Shown one piece after another: positions 1 to 5,002 of a DNA stretch of 5,002 nucleotides (positions within the stretch are counted from its first letter, which is position 1; each line of letters starts with the position of its first letter). This DNA is from an uncultured Bacteroidota bacterium (GTDB taxonomy: Bacteria; Bacteroidota; Bacteroidia; Chitinophagales; Chitinophagaceae). Made by a program: the position numbers and the translations under genes. The stretch is from NCBI GenBank assembly GCA_903906615.1, contig CAIVKT010000461.1, forward strand, positions 1 to 5,002. Direction: 5' to 3'. The notes below the pieces were generated by a model. It was not told the origin of the DNA and ran no database searches. It saw nothing but the letters and a program-made list of their open reading frames with translations.

Positions 1-1
1 A

Positions 2-61
2 AGGCTCGGAACTATTGTCTACAATTTATATAACAAGAAGCCGCTGACGTTGGGGGGGTAA
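2..61 (+). CDS. Possible 3' end of an upstream gene (partial, unidentified)
   Basis: The second reading frame is open from the window edge to a TAA at 59-61 and would encode about 19 residues ending in KKPLTLGG. The composition is protein-like (hydrophobic GTIVYNLYN stretch followed by a basic turn), but 60 bases are too few to identify a family. The other two plus-strand frames are also open for a short distance (to 33 and 47), so the frame is not proven. If real, this gene would converge on the M16 operon, and the hairpin at 303-329, which has a short T run on the plus strand, could end both transcripts. Confidence 0.25.
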   Translation, partial: RLGTIVYNLYNKKPLTLGG

Positions 62-66
62 AGTAA

Positions 67-117
67 GTTAATAGGTTGATAGGTTGTCGTTCAGGCTGGC
101 TCACGATGTTAATAGGT
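67..117 (+). repeat. Short direct repeats: ATAGGTTG tandem and GTTAATAGGT pair
   Basis: ATAGGTTG occurs twice head to tail at 71-78 and 79-86. The overlapping 10-mer GTTAATAGGT at 67-76 recurs exactly at 108-117. There is no coding signal here. These are low-copy degenerate intergenic repeats; their function is unknown. Confidence 0.6.
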
Positions 118-134
118 CGCGTGATCTGCGCGAA

Positions 135-172
135 CCGGAGAGTCCTCGCTGAAAGAGCGAGAGACTCTCCGG
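135..172. repeat. GC-rich 16-bp imperfect palindrome (REP-like hairpin)
   Basis: CCGGAGAGTC (135-144) pairs with GACTCTCCGG (163-172) and CTCGCT (145-150) pairs with AGCGAG (156-161). This gives 16 base pairs, one bulged A at 162 and a five-base GAAAG loop (151-155). No T run follows on either strand, so it is not a normal intrinsic terminator. Size, GC content and single bulge resemble repetitive extragenic palindromes, but genome copy number cannot be seen here. A structured RNA or a terminator of another type for a gene to the left is an alternative. Confidence 0.65.
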
Positions 173-190
173 GGACACATTTCGTAAACA

Positions 191-238
191 TCCCCCTGGC
201 CCCCTTCGCTAACGCATAGGCTTGCGCTAAAGGGGGAA
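191..238. repeat. C5/G5 inverted repeat with an 18-bp insertion in its loop
   Basis: CCCCC occurs at 192-196 and 200-204, and GGGGG at 232-236. CCCCCTT (200-206) is the exact reverse complement of AAGGGGG (230-236). The interior carries a direct repeat CGCTAA at 207-212 and 225-230. Removing one repeat plus the bases between (18 bp) leaves a compact 7-bp hairpin with a five-base loop. It lies in a non-coding stretch and looks like an intergenic repeat unit that gained an internal segment; its function is unknown. Confidence 0.5.
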
Positions 239-298
239 TTTCCATCGGGAGTACTATTCATAATCAAATTGCATAGTTTCAATATTGACATTAATCAC

Positions 299-329
299 AA
301 AAAAAACCGCCCCAATAAGAGGCGGTTTT
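299..329 (-). terminator. Intrinsic terminator of the M16 operon
   Basis: Read on the minus strand, AAAACCGCC (329-321), a nine-base loop (320-312) and GGCGGTTTT (311-303) form a 9-bp stem. It runs into an unbroken tract of eight T (306-299). It begins 24 bp beyond the stop codon at 353-355. Stem, loop and U tract match a classical Rho-independent terminator. On the plus strand only four T follow the stem, so any reverse activity would be weaker. Confidence 0.9.
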
Positions 330-352
330 GTATTGATAAATTGCTTTGCTGA

Positions 353-2437
353 TTAATTGAATTCGGTATCAGCGATGCCTTTGTTCACGTCTACAGCTGT
401 TACTGTTTCTGTGATCACAGGCATTTGTGCACCTGATTCGGTTACTTTATAAGGTACTTTGTAGCCATTGGTGCCGGGGATCTCGCGGTAATCGCTGTAC
501 TCTGATGTTTGTAATTTATCACCTTCGCCCTGTATCTTCTTTACTAATAAGCCAGATGTTGCATCATAGTATTCAACAGATTTTTTGCCTTTGGCGTTTA
601 TCACATCGACCACATACGCATTGCTGCCATTTACGGCTTCCATACCTTTTAGTGTGCGCTTAACACCGTATTTATCACCGTGCAGGTCGCTGGCAATGTC
701 TGCTTCCTGGGTAATCTCATCTAGATCGTCTCCTGCAATAGGTGCCTTCTGTCCTTGTTGCTCCATATAGCCTTTGGTACCATCAAATACTTGTTTCTGC
801 AGGGTCATTGACTGGCCACCCTGGTTCATATCAACAGATTGTTTGTACTTACCCGGCGCTTTTTTGATCTCGGTGATGGTAAGGCCCATACCTTGTATAG
901 TGCTGGTGCCTGTGATCTTGATGTCCTGTATGCTATTGATGGCTTTTTCGCCGCCCATAGCTGCGATATATTTTTTGAACACATCATCAGCGGTCATGCC
1001 CGCAGGTGCAGCCATTGCAGTAGTAGCGGATACAGGCTTGCCTGCGTAGTCGAAGTAAGCAACCTTGCCATCGGCAGAATATTTAGCCAGCTTTTCGGCT
1101 ACGTCTTCCTTGCTGCCTGCCACTACTATATTAGCCATATCCGGGCGTATGTACTTTGCCGACATCGCCATTACGTCTTCGGCTGTTACCGCGCTCAGGT
1201 CTTTCAGGTAGTTCTGGTAGTAATTTTTAGGCATGTGGTAGCGCTCTATATTGATGGCGTATTGTGCCACAGTATTAGGGTCTTCCAGGCCTATGGCGAA
1301 GTTGCCGGAGAGGTAAGTGATCGAGTTTTGCAGTGCTTCTGCGTCCACGCGGTCTGTCTGCATGGCTTTCATTTCGCTGAGTATAGCGCCTACTGCGCTG
1401 TCGGATACTGCGTTGCGGCATTTTACTGTAGCCGAGAAACTGCCACCCAGCTCATCGGGGCGCAGGTTGGAGTATGCACCATATGTCCAGGCGTGTTTTT
1501 CGCGCAGGTCCAGGAACAGGCGGCCTTGTGAGCCACCACCCAGTACGGTATTAGCTACGCGTGCCTTGATCACATCAGGCTCGCCGGGCTTCAGGTCTAC
1601 AGGGTAGGTAACGCTCACTACACTCTGCACAGCGGCAGTACGTGCCGCAAAAGCTACCTTCGTAGCCTTAACCGGTGGTATGGAGTATGTGCTTGTTGGC
1701 ACATCTTTCTTAGCCCATTTGCCAAAGTATTTTTCGATCAGTGGCTTGGCTTCTGCAACAGTGATATCGCCTACTATAGCCATGTACGCCACATTGGGGC
1801 GGAAGTAGGTATGGTAGTAGTCGTTGCAATCGCTCAGCGTTATTTTCTTCAGTGTTTCTTCGGTAGGTACTTCGCCAAAGGGGTGGTTGGTGCCGAAGTT
1901 AACTACCGCGCTCACGTTGCGCACCATAGCATCAGGCTGGTTCTTTTCAGTTTCCAGGCCGGATATGGTTTTGCTCTTTATCTTGTCCAGCTCATCCTGC
2001 TTGATGACAGCATTCGTCGCTATATCAGCCATCAGGTCGAATATCTTCTGCGTGTATTTCTTCAATCCACCGCCCGACATGCCCTTTGCGCTTACGTTGA
2101 TGCGCGCGCCCATCTCGTCTATCTCTTCGTTCAGCTTGTCTTTAGAGCGGGTAGTGGTGCCGGAGAGCAGGAGCTCAGACAACATATCCTGGTAGCCTGC
2201 GTGGTCGCCTTCCAGTGCCGGCCTTACAGCAAACTCTATATTGCACTCAATGGTAGGCAACTTATGGTTTTCCACCACAAATACCTGCAGGCCATTGGCC
2301 AGTGTGAAGCTTTCTGTTTTGCCCAGTTTTATTTCCGGCGCGGGGCCCGGCTTTGGCTTTATGCTGCGGTCCAGCTTCTGCGCGAAGGTGGCAGAGCAAA
2401 GCGCTAATGTGAGTATGGATAATGTTACTTTTTTCAT
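353..2437 (-). CDS. M16 family non-catalytic partner subunit with C-terminal LolA-like domain, secreted
   Basis: This 694-residue protein probably forms the substrate-binding half of a two-subunit M16 peptidase. An N-terminal signal peptide (cleavage likely after A19, TFA|Q) is followed by a proline-rich linker (about 26-40), an M16 N-terminal domain (about 44-190) and an M16 C-terminal domain (about 200-375, extending to about 455). The zinc motif HxxEH is absent: the aligned positions are D84-M-L-S87-E88. The Arg/Tyr signature is kept in LREKHAWTYG, with R312 and Y319. Residues about 483-694 form an extra domain with an AAMGGEKAI motif near 492-500 and many beta strands, resembling LolA/LppX-type lipoprotein-carrier folds (inferred from pattern only). 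I chose the ATG at 2437 because it starts the signal peptide directly; the in-frame ATG at 2485 would add 16 residues before it. It lies 48 bp after the active-subunit gene. C14 is not in a good lipobox, so a lipoprotein is less likely. Confidence 0.9.
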   Translation of the reverse strand: MKKVTLSILTLALCSATFAQKLDRSIKPKPGPAPEIKLGKTESFTLANGLQVFVVENHKLPTIECNIEFAVRPALEGDHAGYQDMLSELLLSGTTTRSKDKLNEEIDEMGARINVSAKGMSGGGLKKYTQKIFDLMADIATNAVIKQDELDKIKSKTISGLETEKNQPDAMVRNVSAVVNFGTNHPFGEVPTEETLKKITLSDCNDYYHTYFRPNVAYMAIVGDITVAEAKPLIEKYFGKWAKKDVPTSTYSIPPVKATKVAFAARTAAVQSVVSVTYPVDLKPGEPDVIKARVANTVLGGGSQGRLFLDLREKHAWTYGAYSNLRPDELGGSFSATVKCRNAVSDSAVGAILSEMKAMQTDRVDAEALQNSITYLSGNFAIGLEDPNTVAQYAINIERYHMPKNYYQNYLKDLSAVTAEDVMAMSAKYIRPDMANIVVAGSKEDVAEKLAKYSADGKVAYFDYAGKPVSATTAMAAPAGMTADDVFKKYIAAMGGEKAINSIQDIKITGTSTIQGMGLTITEIKKAPGKYKQSVDMNQGGQSMTLQKQVFDGTKGYMEQQGQKAPIAGDDLDEITQEADIASDLHGDKYGVKRTLKGMEAVNGSNAYVVDVINAKGKKSVEYYDATSGLLVKKIQGEGDKLQTSEYSDYREIPGTNGYKVPYKVTESGAQMPVITETVTAVDVNKGIADTEFN

Positions 2438-2485
2438 TTTTAAATATTTTATAGCTTTTAGCTGAATAGTTTTTGTTTGACTCAA

Positions 2486-3847
2486 TTATTTCTTCACTTC
2501 AGTGTGCTTAGCGCCTTTGTCTTTATCTGCTTTTGGAAGATAATCAACCACCAGGCGGTTTTCTTTGGTCAGATACTTGATGGCTACTCTTTTGATATCT
2601 TCTTTAGTTACTTTCTTATACTTTTCCAGCTCTGTGTTGATGAGGTTGGCATTATGCTGGAAGGTATAGTAAGTAGCGAGATTAGTAGCCACACCCAGGT
2701 CCTTCTCGTTCTGAGAAATGAAGTCGGTCTCGGCCTGGTTTTCCAGCTTTTTGTATTCTTCGTCTGATACGCCAGCTGTCTTTACTTTTTCTATTTCAGC
2801 GAGCATGGCCTTTTCCAGGTCATCAGGTGTGGTGCCCATATTGGCTATGCCCAGCATGATGGCGAGGCCCGGCTCTTCATTGCCCAGGTCGAAAGATTCT
2901 GCTTCTACAGCCTTCTGCTGCTTGTCTACGATCTCCTTCTGGAAACGTGAGCTCTTACCTTGCGACAGCAGTTGAGTGAGCAACTGTACTGCGTAGTAAT
3001 CAGGTGTACCCTGCTTAGGGATGTGGTAAGCGAGTATTACGGCAGGCAGCTGTATGTTGTCGTAAAAGTTCACGCGCTTTTCGGCTTTCTGTACCGGCTC
3101 TACTTCAGTAGGGCGTGGTATGGCCTTAGTGCCTTTAGGTATCTCGCCATAATACTTAGTGATGAGGTCCTTGGTCTGCGCGATGTTGAGGTCGCCGGAG
3201 ATCACCAGCACTGCATTATTAGGCACATAGAACGTGTGGTAGAAATTCATGAATTCATCCAGTGTAGCCTGGTCTATATACTGTTCCTTGCCTATTGGGC
3301 TCCAGCGGTAAGGATAGGTAGTATAGGCGTTCTCATAGATCACGTTGATGAGCTGGCCGTAAGGTGTGTTGTCATAACGCTGCTTCTTTTCTTCCTTTAC
3401 TACTTTGCGTTGTGTTTCTACACCTACAGTATCTATTTTGGCATGTGCCATACGCTCTGATTCCATCCAAAGGGCCAATTCCAGTTGGTTGGAAGGAAGC
3501 ACTTCGTAATAGAAGGTACGGTCTTGTGTGGTATTGGCATTGAGCTGGCCGCCTGCCGCCTGAATATTCTTCATATACTCGCCGCGCTTGATGTTGTCGC
3601 TGCCTTCGAACAACAGGTGCTCAAAGAAGTGCGCGAAACCTGTGCGCTGCGGGTCCTCGTTCTTAGAACCTACATGGTACATAACGGAAACCGCTACTAT
3701 GGGTGTAGAGTGGTCTTCCTGCAAAATGACATGCAAACCATTGGGCATATCATATTCCGTGAATTTGATATCTGCCTTAGCCTGCCCTGCGCCTACAGTG
3801 AGTAGTGACGCACCAAGCAGCATTCCTTTAAAAGCCTTTCGCTTCAT
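2486..3847 (-). CDS. M16 family zinc metallopeptidase, catalytic subunit, secreted
   Basis: This is a 453-residue pitrilysin/insulinase-like (M16B) peptidase that cleaves peptides in a closed chamber. The zinc motif HFFEH spans H73-H77, with E76 as the general base; the distal zinc ligand is E152 or E153 in VVKEEKK, about 76 residues later as the family requires. The M16 N-terminal domain covers about 36-180 and the C-terminal domain about 190-370. In the second half the Arg/Tyr positions seen in the partner are replaced by V307 and V314, so this chain probably cannot work alone. A signal peptide (basic MKRK, hydrophobic core, cleavage likely after AKA at 23-25) places it in the periplasm or beyond. 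I chose the ATG at 3847, which begins the signal peptide; the in-frame ATG at 3988 would add 47 residues encoded by promoter and repeat sequence. It is the first gene of the operon; no Shine-Dalgarno is visible. Confidence 0.93.
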   Translation of the reverse strand: MKRKAFKGMLLGASLLTVGAGQAKADIKFTEYDMPNGLHVILQEDHSTPIVAVSVMYHVGSKNEDPQRTGFAHFFEHLLFEGSDNIKRGEYMKNIQAAGGQLNANTTQDRTFYYEVLPSNQLELALWMESERMAHAKIDTVGVETQRKVVKEEKKQRYDNTPYGQLINVIYENAYTTYPYRWSPIGKEQYIDQATLDEFMNFYHTFYVPNNAVLVISGDLNIAQTKDLITKYYGEIPKGTKAIPRPTEVEPVQKAEKRVNFYDNIQLPAVILAYHIPKQGTPDYYAVQLLTQLLSQGKSSRFQKEIVDKQQKAVEAESFDLGNEEPGLAIMLGIANMGTTPDDLEKAMLAEIEKVKTAGVSDEEYKKLENQAETDFISQNEKDLGVATNLATYYTFQHNANLINTELEKYKKVTKEDIKRVAIKYLTKENRLVVDYLPKADKDKGAKHTEVKK

Positions 3848-3866
3848 AATTATGTTGAATTTGCGA

Positions 3867-3874
3867 CAAAAGTA
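3867..3874 (-). promoter_or_regulatory. Bacteroidota-type -7 promoter element for the M16 operon
   Basis: The minus strand reads TACTTTTG, an exact match to the TAnnTTTG -7 consensus of Bacteroidota primary sigma promoters. It ends 19 bp before the ATG at 3847, implying a very short leader. A poor -33 match (CTG, 20 bp upstream of the box) has suitable spacing. The position also supports the 3847 start over the upstream in-frame ATG at 3988. Confidence 0.6.
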
Positions 3875-3933
3875 GTATTTGAGCGCTGATAATTCAGGGT
3901 TTGTGGAAAATTCCCCCGAAAATTCACTTGTTT

Positions 3934-3968
3934 TTAGTATATAGTAGATAGTAATTAGTAGATAGTCG
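3934..3968 (+). repeat. Heptamer tandem array, five units of WTAGTNN
   Basis: Five consecutive 7-bp units are visible: TTAGTAT, ATAGTAG, ATAGTAA, TTAGTAG and ATAGTCG, with TAGT recurring at an exact 7-bp period from 3935 to 3963. The array sits upstream of the M16 operon promoter. A second array of the same type lies in the opposite orientation at 4103-4130. It may be slippage-generated simple sequence or a set of binding sites; the sequence alone does not decide. Confidence 0.7.
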
Positions 3969-4069
3969 TTTGGCGAGTTCGCGATCAATTGTTTGATGAA
4001 ATTATCAGTTTTTGGCCGTCAATAGTTGTATTGTGAATTATTTGGTGTGTTTGGGAGCGGATAGGAGCT

Positions 4070-4077
4070 TACTTTTG
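4070..4077 (+). promoter_or_regulatory. Bacteroidota-type -7 promoter element for the HAD phosphatase gene
   Basis: TACTTTTG matches TAnnTTTG exactly and is identical to the box used on the other strand for the M16 operon. TTTG tetramers upstream at 4041-4044 and 4050-4053 are possible -33 elements, but their spacings (25 and 16 bp) are not ideal. Transcription would start near 4083-4086, giving a leader of about 55 bases that contains the hairpin at 4087-4119. Confidence 0.5.
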
Positions 4078-4086
4078 GCCATTATT

Positions 4087-4119
4087 TAGTTGGGCATGCA
4101 GTATACTAATGCCTAACTA
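4087..4119 (+). promoter_or_regulatory. 11-bp hairpin / dyad in the phosphatase leader
   Basis: TAGTTGGGCAT (4087-4097) pairs with ATGCCTAACTA (4109-4119) at all 11 positions, with one G-U pair (G4092-U4114). The 11-base loop contains the palindrome GTATAC (4101-4106). It lies between the predicted transcription start and the ATG at 4140. No T run follows, so it is not an intrinsic terminator. It could be an mRNA-stabilising or translation-modulating hairpin, or a DNA operator with dyad symmetry. It overlaps the second heptamer array, which may explain part of the symmetry. Confidence 0.5.
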
Positions 4120-4130
4120 CTAAAGACTAA
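4103..4130 (-). repeat. Heptamer tandem array, four units of TTAGNNN, inverted relative to 3934-3968
   Basis: On the minus strand the units are TTAGTCT, TTAGTAG, TTAGGCA and TTAGTAT; on the plus strand CTAA recurs at exactly 4106, 4113, 4120 and 4127. Two units (TTAGTAG and TTAGTAT) are identical to units of the plus-strand array at 3934-3968. The array ends 9 bp before the phosphatase ATG. Confidence 0.6.
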
Positions 4131-4139
4131 GAAAGAAAA

Positions 4140-4787
4140 ATGATCACTACTGTACTGTTTGATATGGATGGGCTGCTGCTGGATACAGAGCCGCTGTGGG
4201 GGGAGAGTATGCTGCGCGTGGCAGAGAAGCATAAGATACCTATAACGAGGCAGCGCTTTAAAGAGACCACGGGCCTGCGCATATATGAGGTGACCGATCA
4301 CTGGGCCATACACTACCCATGGGCGGGCAAAAGCTCGAAAGAGGTAGCAGACGAGATACTGGATGATATTATAGCCTCCTCTAAATCCAGCGGCACTGTG
4401 CTGAAAGGGGTAGAGGATGCGCTGAAACTGCTGCGCAAACACCATTATAAGATAGGGCTGGCATCCTCATCGCCGGGGCATATGATACATGCGCTGGTAG
4501 ATCATTTTGGCCTTACGAAGTATTTTGATGAGATCACCTCGGCAGATGTGGTGGCGCTCGGTAAGCCGCACCCCGCGGTGTTCCTCCAGTGCGCCGAAGC
4601 CCTGGGATCTAAGCCCAATGAGTGCCTGGTGCTGGAAGACTCGGTGAATGGGATGATAGCAGGTAAGGCCGCGCGTATGAAGGTAATAGTGGTGCCGGAA
4701 GAGCTGCATTTTGACGATCCCCGTTTTTCGCTGGCCGATGGCAAGCTGAAGAGTATGGAAGATTTTGGGTTGGAATTGCTGCAGTGA
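4140..4787 (+). CDS. hxpB: HAD-superfamily sugar-phosphate phosphatase, HxpB (YniC)-like
   Basis: This 215-residue cytoplasmic enzyme belongs to the beta-phosphoglucomutase-like HAD hydrolases, which use an Asp nucleophile and Mg2+ to dephosphorylate small phosphoesters. Motif I is DMDG with nucleophile D8 and acid/base D10, followed by LLLDTEP. A helical C1 cap spans about 18-88. Motif II is S109 in LASSSP, motif III is K142 in GKPHP, and motif IV is E166-D167 in LEDSVNG. The stretches GLRI, PW.G, LEDSVNGMIA.KAARM and DPRF..AD closely recall E. coli HxpB (222 aa), a hexitol-phosphate and 2-deoxyglucose-6-phosphate phosphatase. The exact substrate here is inferred, and HAD enzymes are often promiscuous. 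The start is the only ATG before motif I; a purine-rich AAGAAAG lies just upstream. It is monocistronic and divergent from the M16 operon. Confidence 0.88.
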   Translation: MITTVLFDMDGLLLDTEPLWGESMLRVAEKHKIPITRQRFKETTGLRIYEVTDHWAIHYPWAGKSSKEVADEILDDIIASSKSSGTVLKGVEDALKLLRKHHYKIGLASSSPGHMIHALVDHFGLTKYFDEITSADVVALGKPHPAVFLQCAEALGSKPNECLVLEDSVNGMIAGKAARMKVIVVPEELHFDDPRFSLADGKLKSMEDFGLELLQ

Positions 4788-4810
4788 CCGGAATAGAAAT
4801 TTGCCACCTT

Positions 4811-4841
4811 CTCATTTTGATAATGCATCCACTCATTTTGA
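4811..4841 (+). repeat. 10-bp direct repeat CTCATTTTGA at the terminator
   Basis: CTCATTTTGA occurs at 4811-4820 and again at 4832-4841, a 21-bp period. The second copy forms most of the terminator's left arm, loop and start of the right arm. The first copy offers an alternative CTCA partner for TGAG. It is probably a local duplication with no clear role. Confidence 0.5.
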
Positions 4842-4856
4842 GTGGGTTTTTCGTTT
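4827..4856 (+). terminator. Intrinsic terminator of the phosphatase gene
   Basis: CCACTCA (4829-4835) and TGAGTGG (4839-4845) form a stem with a three-base TTT loop. Flanking T4828-G4846 and A4827-T4847 can extend it to nine pairs. It is followed by TTTTT (4847-4851), then CG and TTTT. It begins 40 bp after the stop codon. Confidence 0.85.
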
Positions 4857-4987
4857 TAACAAACGGCTAAAATAAATGCCGGATTACCCGGAATGCACTA
4901 CTGTTAATGTTCTCCGAAAAAAATCGTTTTTGATGTGCTCTCAGGCATACAGTTTGACTTATCTGTGTGAAAACAAAACCAGCAGAT

Positions 4988-5002
4988 ATGATCGTCACCC
5001 TT
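4988..5002 (+). CDS. Possible start of a downstream gene (partial)
   Basis: An ATG at 4988 opens a frame reading M-I-V-T-L to the window edge. It follows about 130 bp of AT-rich intergenic sequence after the phosphatase terminator. A weak promoter-like string, TACAGTTTG at 4948-4956 (one base longer than TAnnTTTG), lies upstream. Five codons are too few to identify anything; the call rests only on position. Confidence 0.2.

Larger units (their letters stand above)
1..352. other. Non-coding region downstream of the M16 operon
   Basis: Apart from the possible gene tail at its left edge, this stretch holds no credible gene. The two minus-strand open frames of 77 and 60 codons (12-245 and 109-291) overlap each other, run straight through the palindrome and the C5/G5 repeat, and encode low-complexity, cysteine-containing sequence with no recognisable domain. 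What it does hold is the tandem repeat at 71-86, the palindrome at 135-172, the C5/G5 repeat at 191-238 and the operon terminator at 299-329. Positions 239-298 are AT-rich with nothing notable. Confidence 0.6.

Noticed and set aside
12..291. Two overlapping minus-strand open frames of 77 and 60 codons
   Set aside because: They run through the palindrome and inverted repeats, have no domain or translation signal and overlap each other in different frames.
839..1531. 230-codon plus-strand open frame inside the M16 partner gene
   Set aside because: It is fully antisense to a well-supported M16 domain gene, its product is rich in Cys, His, Tyr and Val with no domain, and it has no promoter or ribosome binding context. 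It arises from codon bias of the opposite strand.
2396..2398. Lipobox cysteine C14 in the M16 partner signal peptide
   Set aside because: The residues before it are L-A-L, with leucine at -1 where G, A or S is expected, and the hydrophobic core would be too short. The TFA|Q type I cleavage site just after it fits better.
1811..2407. 198-codon plus-strand open frame
   Set aside because: It is antisense to the signal peptide and first M16 domain of the partner subunit. Its composition is that of a shadow frame and it has no recognisable motif.
3934..3968. CRISPR-like array
   Set aside because: The units are 7 bp and contiguous with no spacers, so this is a simple tandem repeat.
3848..3988. 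N-terminal extension of the catalytic M16 gene to the ATG at 3988
   Set aside because: The extra 47 residues are encoded by the heptamer array and the predicted promoter. A proper signal peptide begins at the ATG at 3847, and an extension would bury it.
4861..4930. CCGG-ATTAC-CCGG and A7-TCG-T5 small inverted repeats
   Set aside because: Stems of four or five pairs in AT-rich sequence are expected by chance and have no supporting context.

Overview
The window looks like a chromosomal segment of a Bacteroidota bacterium, probably near Chitinophagaceae/Sphingobacteriales. This is inferred from three things. The start codons have AT-rich leaders without a clear Shine-Dalgarno. Two promoters match the Bacteroidota -7 consensus TAnnTTTG exactly. 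One secreted M16 protein has an architecture (M16 pair followed by a LolA-like C-terminal domain) that I associate with this phylum. No mobile element, CRISPR array, tRNA or rRNA was seen.

Layout. Positions 1-352 are mostly non-coding and rich in short repeats: an 8-bp tandem, a 16-bp GC-rich imperfect palindrome, and a C5/G5 inverted repeat with an apparent 18-bp insertion. A possible gene 3' end lies at the left edge. The region ends in a strong minus-strand intrinsic terminator at 299-329. Two minus-strand genes follow, transcribed right to left: an M16 zinc peptidase (2486-3847, 453 aa, start at 3847), then an M16-like non-catalytic partner with a fused C-terminal domain (353-2437, 694 aa, start at 2437). 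They are 48 bp apart with no visible promoter between them, so they probably form a two-gene operon ending at the 299-329 terminator. A 292-bp divergent intergenic region (3848-4139) carries a promoter for each side, two inverted arrays of 7-bp repeats and an 11-bp hairpin. On the plus strand, 4140-4787 encodes a HAD sugar-phosphate phosphatase of the HxpB/YniC type with its own terminator (4827-4856). The last ~150 bp are intergenic and may include the first codons of another gene at 4988.

How the genes work together. The two M16 proteins have complementary motifs: the upstream product has the zinc site HFFEH but has lost the substrate-binding Arg/Tyr pair, while the downstream product has lost HxxEH but keeps Arg/Tyr. 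Both have signal peptides, so they most likely form an obligate heterodimeric peptidase in the periplasm or at the cell surface. The phosphatase is divergently transcribed and has no evident functional link to them.

The protein-coding content is ordinary for this phylum. The least explained sequence is in the intergenic repeats, above all the two heptamer arrays flanking the divergent promoters.
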